Origin: an uncultured Pseudomonas sp.
GTDB taxonomy: Bacteria; Pseudomonadota; Gammaproteobacteria; Pseudomonadales; Pseudomonadaceae
Assembly: GCA_937863915.1 (NCBI GenBank)
Contig: CALMID010000511.1
Span: forward strand, 1-31,691
Direction: 5' to 3'
DNA: 31,691 nucleotides
The notes below the pieces were generated by a model. It saw nothing but the letters and a program-made list of their open reading frames with translations. It did not search any database and had not been told where the DNA came from. The position numbers and the translations under genes were made by a program. Shown here one piece after another: positions 9,743 to 17,090 of this stretch (its first letter is position 1; each line of letters opens with the position of its first letter).

Positions 9743-9835
9743 GAAGCCACGCCCGCTTAAAAGAAGCGCGGGCCGGACTGCGACCACAGGCCGCCGGCAG
9801 GCTCGTCGGATGACCGAGCACCCCCTGCGGGTTTC

Positions 9836-9844
9836 TGGCATAAT
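9836..9844 (+). promoter_or_regulatory. Candidate extended -10 promoter for the Pit gene
   Basis: TGGCATAAT fits an extended -10 (TGn plus CATAAT), 35 nt before the start codon. No clear -35 and no PHO box are visible here, which fits constitutive expression as expected for Pit transporters. Confidence 0.45.
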
Positions 9845-9879
9845 CCGCGCCCCGAATTGTTACCGGTCGCAAAACCGTC

Positions 9880-11352
9880 ATGTTTGATATCTTCAGCGGA
9901 CTTGATACCTGGGTCGTCGTGAGCCTCGTGCTTGCACTGGCCTTCGTCCTGACCTTCGAATTCATCAACGGTTTCCATGACACCGCCAACGCGGTGGCCA
10001 CGGTGATCTACACCAAAGCCATGCCGGCACACCTTGCGGTGATCTTCTCCGGCATTTTCAACTTCCTCGGTGTGATTCTCGGCGGTGTCGGCGTGGCCTA
10101 TGCCATCGTCCACCTGCTGCCCGTGGAGCTGTTGATCAACGTGAACACGGCCTATGGCCTGGTCATGGTGTTCTCCCTGCTGGCTGCGGCCATTGCCTGG
10201 AACCTGGGCACCTGGTACTTCGGCATCCCGGCCTCCAGCTCGCACACCCTGATCGGCTCGATCCTCGGTGTCGGCCTGGCCAACGCGCTGATTACCGACA
10301 TTTCCCTGGCCGAGGGCGTGAACTGGCAGAAGGCAATCGACATCGCCCTGTCCCTGCTGCTCTCGCCGCTGGCCGGTTTCACCGTTGCGGCCCTGATCCT
10401 GCTGGGCCTGAAGTGGCTGCGTCGCGAGTCGAAGATGCACCACAACCCGGAACAGCGCATGCAGATCGACGGCAAGAAGCATCCGCCGTTCTGGAACCGT
10501 CTGGTGCTGGTCCTGTCGGCCATGGGTGTGAGCTTCGTGCACGGCTCCAACGACGGCCAGAAGGGTATCGGCCTGATCATGCTGGTGCTGATCGGCATCG
10601 CCCCGGCCAAGTTCGTTCTCGACCTGAACAGCACGACCTACCAGATCGAGCGCACCCGCGATGCCGCGCTGCACCTCAGCCAGTTCTACGAGCGCAACAA
10701 CGACACCCTCAGCGACTACCTGGCACTGGGCAAGAACACCCGCACTGAGCTGCCGAAGAAATTCCGCTGCGATGTCAAACTGACCGAACCGACCATTGCC
10801 GCACTGAACCAGGCCCTGGCCGGCGTCACCGACTACAGCCAGCTGGACCAGGAAAAGCGCACCCAGGTACGCCGCTACCTGCTGTGCCTGGACGACACCG
10901 CGAAGAAGGTCGGCAAACTCAAGGAACTGCCCAAGCGTGAAGTGGCGGACCTGGAGAAGCTGCGCAAGGACCTCACCGCGACCACCGAATATGCACCGAC
11001 CTGGGTCATCTTCGCCGTCGCCCTGGCCCTCGGCATCGGCACCATGGTGGGCTGGAAGCGCGTGGTGCTGACCGTCGGCGAGAAGATCGGGCGCACCGGC
11101 ATGACCTACGCCCAGGGCATGAGCGCGCAGATCACAGCGTCGATCGCCATCGGCATGGCCAACATCTACAGCCTGCCGGTTTCCACCACCCACGTGCTGT
11201 CGTCGGGCGTGGCCGGCTCCATGGTCGCCAACCGCAGCGGCCTGCAACTGAGCACAGTGCGCAACATCCTCACCGCCTGGGTCTTCACCCTGCCGGTGAC
11301 CATCGCCCTGTCCGCTGCATTGTTCTGGCTCGGCGTGAAGCTGTTCGTCTAA
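9880..11352 (+). CDS. pit: Low-affinity inorganic phosphate transporter, Pit family
   Basis: Inner-membrane symporter that takes up phosphate, normally as a metal-phosphate complex driven by protons. Its 490 residues are close to E. coli PitA (499). The two family repeats are visible: GFHDTANAVAT (31-41) in the first half and VSFVHGSNDGQKGIG after the central region. About ten hydrophobic segments are split by a charged cytosolic loop (about residues 250-370). A second signature, ASSSHTLIGSILG, pairs with VSTTHVLSSGVAG near the C-terminus. The ATG at 9880 has no obvious Shine-Dalgarno sequence. No DUF47/PhoU-like partner gene is adjacent. The next gene is a CYTH/CHAD triphosphatase candidate, so phosphate metabolism is a shared theme, although a strong terminator separates them. 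Confidence 0.92.
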   Translation: MFDIFSGLDTWVVVSLVLALAFVLTFEFINGFHDTANAVATVIYTKAMPAHLAVIFSGIFNFLGVILGGVGVAYAIVHLLPVELLINVNTAYGLVMVFSLLAAAIAWNLGTWYFGIPASSSHTLIGSILGVGLANALITDISLAEGVNWQKAIDIALSLLLSPLAGFTVAALILLGLKWLRRESKMHHNPEQRMQIDGKKHPPFWNRLVLVLSAMGVSFVHGSNDGQKGIGLIMLVLIGIAPAKFVLDLNSTTYQIERTRDAALHLSQFYERNNDTLSDYLALGKNTRTELPKKFRCDVKLTEPTIAALNQALAGVTDYSQLDQEKRTQVRRYLLCLDDTAKKVGKLKELPKREVADLEKLRKDLTATTEYAPTWVIFAVALALGIGTMVGWKRVVLTVGEKIGRTGMTYAQGMSAQITASIAIGMANIYSLPVSTTHVLSSGVAGSMVANRSGLQLSTVRNILTAWVFTLPVTIALSAALFWLGVKLFV

Positions 11353-11373
11353 GCTCGACCCCTGCCTGCTTGC

Positions 11374-11399
11374 ACAAGGCCGCCTTCGGGCGGCCTTGT
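11374..11399 (+). terminator. Intrinsic terminator after pit
   Basis: A perfect 11-bp stem ACAAGGCCGCC / GGCGGCCTTGT (11374-11384 and 11389-11399) with a TTCG tetraloop, 22 nt after the pit stop. The T content after the stem is low, but the stem with a UUCG loop is very stable. Confidence 0.85.
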
Positions 11400-11434
11400 C
11401 GCTCCCAGCCTGCCCCTTTCGCGAGACTTGTCCC

Positions 11435-12799
11435 ATGCAGAAAGAAACCGAAATCAAGCTGCGCGCCAGTCGCGAAACCCTCGCCGCCCTGCGCGAGCAT
11501 CCGCTGCTGAAAAAGCGCAACAAGTCCGGCTGGGAGCGCTGCGAGCTGTTCAACCAGTACTTCGACACCCCGGCCCGCGACCTGGCCCAGGCCAAGGTCG
11601 CCCTGCGCCTGCGGCGTGACGGCGAGCAGATCATCCAGACCCTCAAGAGCCGCGGCCAGAGCGTGGCCGGGCTGTCCGAGCGCCACGAGTGGGACTGGTA
11701 CCTGAGCAAGGCCAAGCTCGACCTCAAGCTGCTCTCCGACGACTGCTGGCCGGCCAGCCTGGCCGAACTGGACAAGAAGCAGCTGCAGCCGATCTTCACC
11801 ACCGACTTTGTCCGCGAGAAGGCCGAGATCGCCTGGGGCCGTGGCAAGGCCAAGGTCGTCATCGAGGCAGCCCTCGACCTTGGCAAGGTAATTGCCGGCG
11901 AAGGCGAGGAAGAAATCTGCGAGCTGGAGCTGGAACTGCGCCAGGGCGAGCCGGAAGCCCTGCTGGAGCTGGCCGCCGAGCTGGCCGCCGACCTGCCGCT
12001 GATGCCCTGCGACATCAGCAAGGCCGAACGCGGCTACCGCCTGTTCGACGCCGGCAGCTACGCCCTGAGCCTGCCGGCGCCGGAGCTGAGCGAGGAGCAG
12101 TCACTGGACGATGCCGTTGCCGCACTCGGCTGGCACCTGCTGGGTAGCAGCCAGCGCCTGGCCGAACAGTACCGCTGGAATGGGCACTGGAAACTGCTGG
12201 AGCAATGGCTGCAGCAACTGACCGACCTGCGTGCCCTGCTCGCCAGCCTCGGCCAGGCCGCCCCGCGCGCCAGCACCCACGAGCTGCGCACGGCCCTGGA
12301 TGCGCTGCTGGCAGACTGGCGCCCGCGCCTGCAGAACGGCCGCGCCAACGACGATCTGCGCCGCAATGCGCCGGCGCTGTTTGCCGCCGAACTGCAGGGC
12401 AACCGCTGGGGCCTGTTCTCCCTGCAATGCTCGCGCTGGCTGCTGGTCCGTGGCTGGACCGTCGAACGCAACAACCGCGGCAATCGCCAGGGCCAGGCCG
12501 CGCTGGGCAACTGGCTGCTGCACCTGTTCGGCGAGGAAGCCAAGGCACTCAAGCTGGAGCGTTACAAGCAGCAGCCGGAAGACCTCAGCGAACAGCTGCC
12601 GCGCATCGAGCGCCTGCTGGTCTGGCTGCGCCTGGCCCGCCCGCTGCTGCCACTGCCGGAGACCGACCGCCTGTATGGCGAGCTGCTCAAGCTGGAGCAA
12701 CTGGCCCTGCAGCCCCTGAGCGACGAGGCGTTGGTCGAGCGCAGTGCCCAGGCGCATACTGTGTGGACGCTCAAAGCCTGGAAGCCGCTGCTCAAATAG
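11435..12799 (+). CDS. CYTH/CHAD-domain protein, probable inorganic triphosphatase (YgiF-like)
   Basis: Protein of 454 residues. The N-terminal CYTH tunnel domain (about 1-200) opens with ETEIK, giving the ExExK metal-binding motif (Glu4, Glu6, Lys8). Basic tunnel residues follow in VALRLRRDG and TLKSRG, then a late acidic strand, EEICELELEL. E. coli YgiF, with the same architecture, hydrolyses inorganic triphosphate. The C-terminal half (about 210-454) is helical and Leu/Arg-rich like CHAD, but the usual His/Arg surface motif is poorly kept (only STHELRTALDALL resembles it), so phosphate binding by that half is uncertain. The start at 11435 is preferred over an upstream in-frame ATG (11396), which lies inside the terminator stem. 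Confidence 0.85.
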   Translation: MQKETEIKLRASRETLAALREHPLLKKRNKSGWERCELFNQYFDTPARDLAQAKVALRLRRDGEQIIQTLKSRGQSVAGLSERHEWDWYLSKAKLDLKLLSDDCWPASLAELDKKQLQPIFTTDFVREKAEIAWGRGKAKVVIEAALDLGKVIAGEGEEEICELELELRQGEPEALLELAAELAADLPLMPCDISKAERGYRLFDAGSYALSLPAPELSEEQSLDDAVAALGWHLLGSSQRLAEQYRWNGHWKLLEQWLQQLTDLRALLASLGQAAPRASTHELRTALDALLADWRPRLQNGRANDDLRRNAPALFAAELQGNRWGLFSLQCSRWLLVRGWTVERNNRGNRQGQAALGNWLLHLFGEEAKALKLERYKQQPEDLSEQLPRIERLLVWLRLARPLLPLPETDRLYGELLKLEQLALQPLSDEALVERSAQAHTVWTLKAWKPLLK

Positions 12800-12810
12800 A
12801 CTGCCAGGTA

Positions 12811-12837
12811 CCCGGCGGCCATAAGGCCGCGCACGGG
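12811..12837 (+). terminator. Weak hairpin between the CYTH/CHAD gene and the PilB-like gene
   Basis: CCCG-GCGGCC / GGCCGC-(GCA)-CGGG with loop ATAA. The stem is 10 bp with a 3-nt bulge and has no T-tract. It may be a partial terminator; read-through into the PilB-like gene 33 nt later is quite possible. Confidence 0.4.
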
Positions 12838-12869
12838 TCATCCGGGAAACAGGTCATCAAGGAAGCTGC

Positions 12870-14654
12870 ATGTCTGCTATCGCCTCGCCCAGTCAGGATC
12901 GCTGGCTGGACCTGAACGACATCCTGCGCGAACTGGTCAGCGCCCAGCGCCTGGGCCAGGACACCGCCGAACAGTGCCTGGCGATCCGCCGCAGCGCGGT
13001 CAACAACCAGCAGCACCCGCTGGAGTTTCTCGCCAGCCAGCAGCTCGATGACCTGCAGCGCCCTGGCAAGAAACTCGACCTGGAAAGCCTGACCCAGTGG
13101 CTGGCCGAGTACAGCGGCCAGCCCTACCTGCGTATCGACCCGCTGAAGATCGACGTTGCCGCGGTGACCCCGCTGATGTCCTTCGCCTTCGCCCAGCGCC
13201 ACAAGATTCTGGCCGTGGCAGTGAACAAGGATGAGGTCACCATCGCCAGCGCCCAGCCCTTCGTGCACAGCTGGGAAAGCAACCTGCTGCATGTACTCAA
13301 GCGCCCGATCAAGCGCGTGGTGATCAACCCGCTCGACCTGACCCGCTACACCAACGAGTTCTACCGCCTGGCCAAGTCGGTCAGCGGTGCCAGTAGCAAT
13401 GAACAGAAGATCAGCGGCGTCGGCAACTTCGAGCAGCTGCTCAACCTCGGCGCCAGCGACAAGGAGCCGGACGCCAACGACTCGCACATCGTCAATATCG
13501 TCGACTGGCTGTTCCAGTACGCCTACCAGCAGCGCGCCAGCGACATCCATATCGAGCCGCGCCGCGAGGCCGGCACCGTGCGCTTTCGCATCGACGGCGT
13601 GCTGCACAACGTCTACCAGTTCCCGCCGCAGGTCACCATGGCGGTGGTCAGCCGCCTGAAGTCCCTGGGCCGGATGAACGTCGCCGAGAAGCGCAAACCC
13701 CAGGATGGCCGGGTCAAGACCAAGACCCCGGACGGCGGCGAAGTCGAGCTGCGCCTGTCGACCCTGCCCACCGCCTTCGGCGAGAAGATGGTGATGCGTA
13801 TCTTCGACCCCGAGGTGCTGCTCAAGAGCCCGGACCAGCTCGGCTTCTCCCCGGATGACCTGCGCCGCTGGGAAAGCATGACCCGCCAGCCCAACGGCAT
13901 CATCCTGGTCACCGGCCCCACCGGCTCGGGCAAGACCACCACCCTGTACACCACGCTCAAGCAGCTGGCGACCGAGGAAGTGAACGTCTGCACCATCGAG
14001 GACCCGATCGAGATGATCGAGGGCGCCTTCAACCAGATGCAGGTGCAGCACAACATCGACCTGACCTTCGCCAGCGGCGTACGCGCCCTGATGCGCCAGG
14101 ACCCGGACATCATCATGGTCGGCGAGATCCGCGACCTGGAAACCGCCGAGATGGCCATCCAGGCGGCGCTCACCGGCCACCTGGTGCTGTCCACCCTGCA
14201 CACCAACGACGCCCCCAGCGCGGTCACCCGCCTGCTGGAGCTGGGCGTGCCGCACTACCTGATCAAGGCCACCGTGCTCGGCGTCATGGCCCAGCGCCTG
14301 GTGCGTACCCTGTGCCCGCACTGCAAGGCACCGGTGACGCTGGAAGAACAGGACTGGCAGGAGCTGACCCGTCCCTGGAGCGCCCCGTTGCCCAGCACCG
14401 CCCAGCAGGCCGTGGGCTGCCAGGAATGTCGCGACACCGGCTACCGCGGCCGCGCCGGGGTCTACGAGATCATGCTGCTGTCCGATGGTGTGCGCTCACT
14501 GATTACTGCCGACACCGATATCACCGCCCTGCGTCGCCAGGCCTTCAAGGAAGGCATGCGCAGCCTGCGCCTGTCCGGCGCGCAGAAGGTCGCCGCCGGG
14601 CAGACCACCATGGAAGAAGTGCTGCGGGTCACGCCGCAAAGCGAACAGCGCTAG
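12870..14654 (+). CDS. GspE/PilB-family secretion ATPase
   Basis: Hexameric cytoplasmic ATPase of the type II secretion / type IV pilus assembly class, 594 residues. An N-terminal GspE_N/MshEN-like region (about 10-150) is followed by the ATPase core: Walker A GPTGSGKTT (349-357, Lys355), Asp box (CTIEDPIE, about 374-381), Walker B (PDIIMVGEIRD, about 412-422) and His box (HLVLSTLHTN, 437-446). A zinc site of four cysteines is complete (Cys482, Cys485, Cys517, Cys520). AAGGA stands about 6 nt before the ATG. It resembles PilB but no pilC, pilD, pilin or gsp gene is adjacent, so its partner machine is unknown. P. aeruginosa has, as I recall, an equivalent gene at the same place, annotated only as a probable secretion ATPase. 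Confidence 0.88.
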   Translation: MSAIASPSQDRWLDLNDILRELVSAQRLGQDTAEQCLAIRRSAVNNQQHPLEFLASQQLDDLQRPGKKLDLESLTQWLAEYSGQPYLRIDPLKIDVAAVTPLMSFAFAQRHKILAVAVNKDEVTIASAQPFVHSWESNLLHVLKRPIKRVVINPLDLTRYTNEFYRLAKSVSGASSNEQKISGVGNFEQLLNLGASDKEPDANDSHIVNIVDWLFQYAYQQRASDIHIEPRREAGTVRFRIDGVLHNVYQFPPQVTMAVVSRLKSLGRMNVAEKRKPQDGRVKTKTPDGGEVELRLSTLPTAFGEKMVMRIFDPEVLLKSPDQLGFSPDDLRRWESMTRQPNGIILVTGPTGSGKTTTLYTTLKQLATEEVNVCTIEDPIEMIEGAFNQMQVQHNIDLTFASGVRALMRQDPDIIMVGEIRDLETAEMAIQAALTGHLVLSTLHTNDAPSAVTRLLELGVPHYLIKATVLGVMAQRLVRTLCPHCKAPVTLEEQDWQELTRPWSAPLPSTAQQAVGCQECRDTGYRGRAGVYEIMLLSDGVRSLITADTDITALRRQAFKEGMRSLRLSGAQKVAAGQTTMEEVLRVTPQSEQR

Positions 14655-14669
14655 CCGCTTTCTAAGGGG

Positions 14670-15701
14670 TCAGGCGCCAGAGCTGGTGTGCTGACTACGG
14701 TATTCGCCGGGGGTCAGCCCGGTCCACTGGCGGAAGGCACGGAAGAACACGCTCGGTTCCGAATACCCCAGCAGGATGGCAATTTCCGTGGCCGGCAGGC
14801 GCCCTTCGGCGAGATGGCGCTCGGCCAGCTGGCGGCGCGTGTCGGTCAGCAACTGCTGGTAACTGCTGCCCTCTTCGGCCAGCCGCCGTTGCAGGGTGCG
14901 CTCGCTCATGCCCAGGTGATCGGCCAGCGCATTGCGGTCCGGTTCGCCCTGGGCCAGTTGGGCACTGAGCAGGGCCACCACGCGGGCGCTCAGGCTCTCG
15001 CTGGGCAGGCGTGCCAGCAGGTTTTCTGCGTGCTGCAGCAATACCTGCTGCAACCCGACATTACCCTGAGTGAGCGGCGCCTGCTCCAGACTGGCCGGCA
15101 GCACCAGGGCATAGTCGGGGGCGGCAAATTGCAGCGGACAGGCGAACGCCTCATCGAAAGGCGCCAGATCGGCGGGTGCCGGCTGCGCCAGCTCCACACG
15201 CCGCAGTTGCAGCTGCTGGAGCAGCGGACGAATCAGCTGCAGCCAACCCTGCATCAGCGCCAACACCCGCGTGCGGGTCGCCAGGCTATCGGGTTCCAGC
15301 GGCCGGTAGATCAGGCGCAGCTCGTCGCCCTGGTGCTCCAGCCGCAGGGTGCCACCTTCGCCAGCCAGACGCTGGTAGCGCACCGCGGCCTGCAGCGCGG
15401 CACCGAAGGTCGGGCTGCTCTGCAGCAGGTAGCCCAGCACACTGAACTGCCCCGCACTGAACGCCGCGCCAATCGCCAGGCCGGGTTCTGCCAGCGGCAG
15501 CAGCTCGGCGACCGAGGCCCACAGACGCTGCTGGGCGACAAAAGGAATGCGCGCATCGGGATCGCGCAGCGCCCCCTCGTCCAGACCGCAGGCCTGCAGC
15601 AGGGTTTCTCGCGGCAACCCCAGGCGAGCAGCCGCCTGCAGCACCGCCTGGGCAAGGCTGGCGCTGACGGAGGCGTGAACGGGATTATGGGCAGTCGGCA
15701 T
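14670..15701 (-). CDS. AraC-family transcriptional regulator
   Basis: Protein of 343 residues. The N-terminal part (about 20-210) looks like the Arabinose_bd-type sensor domain common in Pseudomonas AraC regulators (ArgR/OruR-like architecture). The C-terminal DNA-binding domain has two helix-turn-helix units: ALADHLGMSERTLQRRL (258-274) and IAILLGYSEPSVFFRAF (307-323), followed by the classic WTGLTPGEYR. The ligand and targets are not evident. It faces the PilB-like gene tail-to-tail with only 15 bp between stops, and lies 63 bp downstream of the PilT/PilU-like gene on the same strand, with a hairpin in between. No strong Shine-Dalgarno sequence is seen before the ATG. Confidence 0.9.
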   Translation of the reverse strand: MPTAHNPVHASVSASLAQAVLQAAARLGLPRETLLQACGLDEGALRDPDARIPFVAQQRLWASVAELLPLAEPGLAIGAAFSAGQFSVLGYLLQSSPTFGAALQAAVRYQRLAGEGGTLRLEHQGDELRLIYRPLEPDSLATRTRVLALMQGWLQLIRPLLQQLQLRRVELAQPAPADLAPFDEAFACPLQFAAPDYALVLPASLEQAPLTQGNVGLQQVLLQHAENLLARLPSESLSARVVALLSAQLAQGEPDRNALADHLGMSERTLQRRLAEEGSSYQQLLTDTRRQLAERHLAEGRLPATEIAILLGYSEPSVFFRAFRQWTGLTPGEYRSQHTSSGA

Positions 15702-15722
15702 GGGCAGGGATTCTGCACCAGC

Positions 15723-15746
15723 CGGCGGACGACGGGTAGTCCGCCG
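15723..15746 (-). terminator. Hairpin between the PilT/PilU-like and AraC-type genes
   Basis: A perfect 8-bp dyad CGGCGGAC / GTCCGCCG (15723-15730 and 15739-15746, 8-nt loop). It begins about 20 bases after the PilT/PilU-like stop on the minus strand. No T-tract follows, so it could be a terminator, a processing site or a protein-binding dyad. Confidence 0.4.
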
Positions 15747-15764
15747 CCCGCTGAGCTGAAGAGA

Positions 15765-16898
15765 TCAGCGATCGCGTAGCAGGTTAAGGCTACCGCTATC
15801 CCCCGCTACGCCATGGCCCAGCTTGATCTTCAGGGTCAGGTCGGTACGCGAGTTGGCGTGACGGATGGCTTCCTCGGCGCTGATCTTCTTCGCCTCGTAG
15901 AGATCGAACAGATGCTGGTCGAAGGTCTGCAGGCCCTGCTCGCGGGCACGGGCCACGGCTTCATGCAGGTCATCCACCAGATCGCGCTGGATCAGGTCGC
16001 GGATGTGCGCGGTGGCCAGCAGCAGCTCCACCGCCACCACCCGGCGCTGCTGCAGGGCAGGGATCAGGCGCTGGCCGATCACGCCGACCAGGTTCTGCGA
16101 CAGGTCGGCGAGAATCTGATGACGAGCATCTTCGGGGAAGAACCGCACGATGCGCTCGATCGCATGACTGGTGCTGGTGGCATGCAGGGTGGCCAGGCAC
16201 AGGTGGCCGGTTTCGGCGTAGTGCAGGGCGTGCTGCATGGTGTCGAGGTCACGGATCTCGCCGAGCATGATCACGTCCGGCGCCTCGCGCAGCACGTTGC
16301 GCAGGGCATCGGCAAAGCTGTGGGTATCCAGACCCACCTCGCGCTGATCGATCACCGCCTTGTTGTGCTTGTGGAGAAACTCGATCGGGTCCTCGATGCA
16401 GATGATGTGCCCGGCCTTGTGCTGGTTGCGGTAGTCGAGCATGGCGGCCAGGGTGGTCGACTTGCCCGAGCCGGCAGCCCCGATCACCAGGATCAGGCCA
16501 CGGTCGAGCAACGAGAGTTTCTCCAGCTGGGGCGGCAGACCGAGCGACTCGATATTGGGTATCTGGCTCTTGATCAGACGCGCCACCATCGCCACTTCGC
16601 CGCGCTGGTAATACACGTTGATCCGGAAACGCCCGGAGTCCGAGACGCTGACCGCGAGGTTCATTTCCAGATCGCGTTCAAACTCGCCGATCTGCCTCTC
16701 GCTCATCAGCTGATAGGCCATCTGCTGCACTTCGCCGCATTTCAGCGCAGGCACCTCCAGCGGCATGGTATGCCCTTCGACCTTGATCTGCGGCGGCGTG
16801 CCGACGCTGAAGAACATGTCCGAGCCACCGCGTTTGAACAGTTCCAGCAGGAACGGATAGACGTCGATTTTGCGCTCGGTGGTGACCTGATTTTCCAT
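15765..16898 (-). CDS. PilT/PilU-family twitching-type ATPase
   Basis: Retraction-type ATPase of 377 residues. The N-terminal PAS-like domain starts with FKRGGSDMFFSVGTPPQIKV, as in PilU. The core has Walker A GAAGSGKST (140-148, Lys146), Asp box (CIEDPIEFLH, 167-176), Walker B (PDVIMLGEIRD, 207-217) and His box (GHLCLATLHA, 231-240). The tail AREQGLQTFDQHLFDLYE is also typical of PilU/PilT. AGGGA lies about 7 nt before the ATG. The usual pilT-pilU pair is elsewhere in Pseudomonas genomes, so this is probably an additional paralogue. Divergent from recC. Function, motor or regulatory, cannot be told from the sequence. Confidence 0.88.
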   Translation of the reverse strand: MENQVTTERKIDVYPFLLELFKRGGSDMFFSVGTPPQIKVEGHTMPLEVPALKCGEVQQMAYQLMSERQIGEFERDLEMNLAVSVSDSGRFRINVYYQRGEVAMVARLIKSQIPNIESLGLPPQLEKLSLLDRGLILVIGAAGSGKSTTLAAMLDYRNQHKAGHIICIEDPIEFLHKHNKAVIDQREVGLDTHSFADALRNVLREAPDVIMLGEIRDLDTMQHALHYAETGHLCLATLHATSTSHAIERIVRFFPEDARHQILADLSQNLVGVIGQRLIPALQQRRVVAVELLLATAHIRDLIQRDLVDDLHEAVARAREQGLQTFDQHLFDLYEAKKISAEEAIRHANSRTDLTLKIKLGHGVAGDSGSLNLLRDR

Positions 16899-17090
16899 GG
16901 AGCTATCCCTGTGATTCGTGGGCGACTGGCCTCAGTACAGTGCATGGCGGGCGATCCGGCCAGTGGCCGCGACACAGACTGTCGCCACGCAGCATTAGCC
17001 TCTACCTGATAACCTAGCCGATCAGCCGTGGCCTGCCGTGATCTGTGGCAACTTCTGGCTGTTTGTCTGCACCGCGAAGGGATGCCGCCC

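Noticed and set aside
9757..12021. 754-codon open frame on the minus strand opposite pit and the CYTH/CHAD gene
   Set aside because: It spans two real genes and a terminator. The product is Ser/Arg- and Gln/His-rich shadow sequence.
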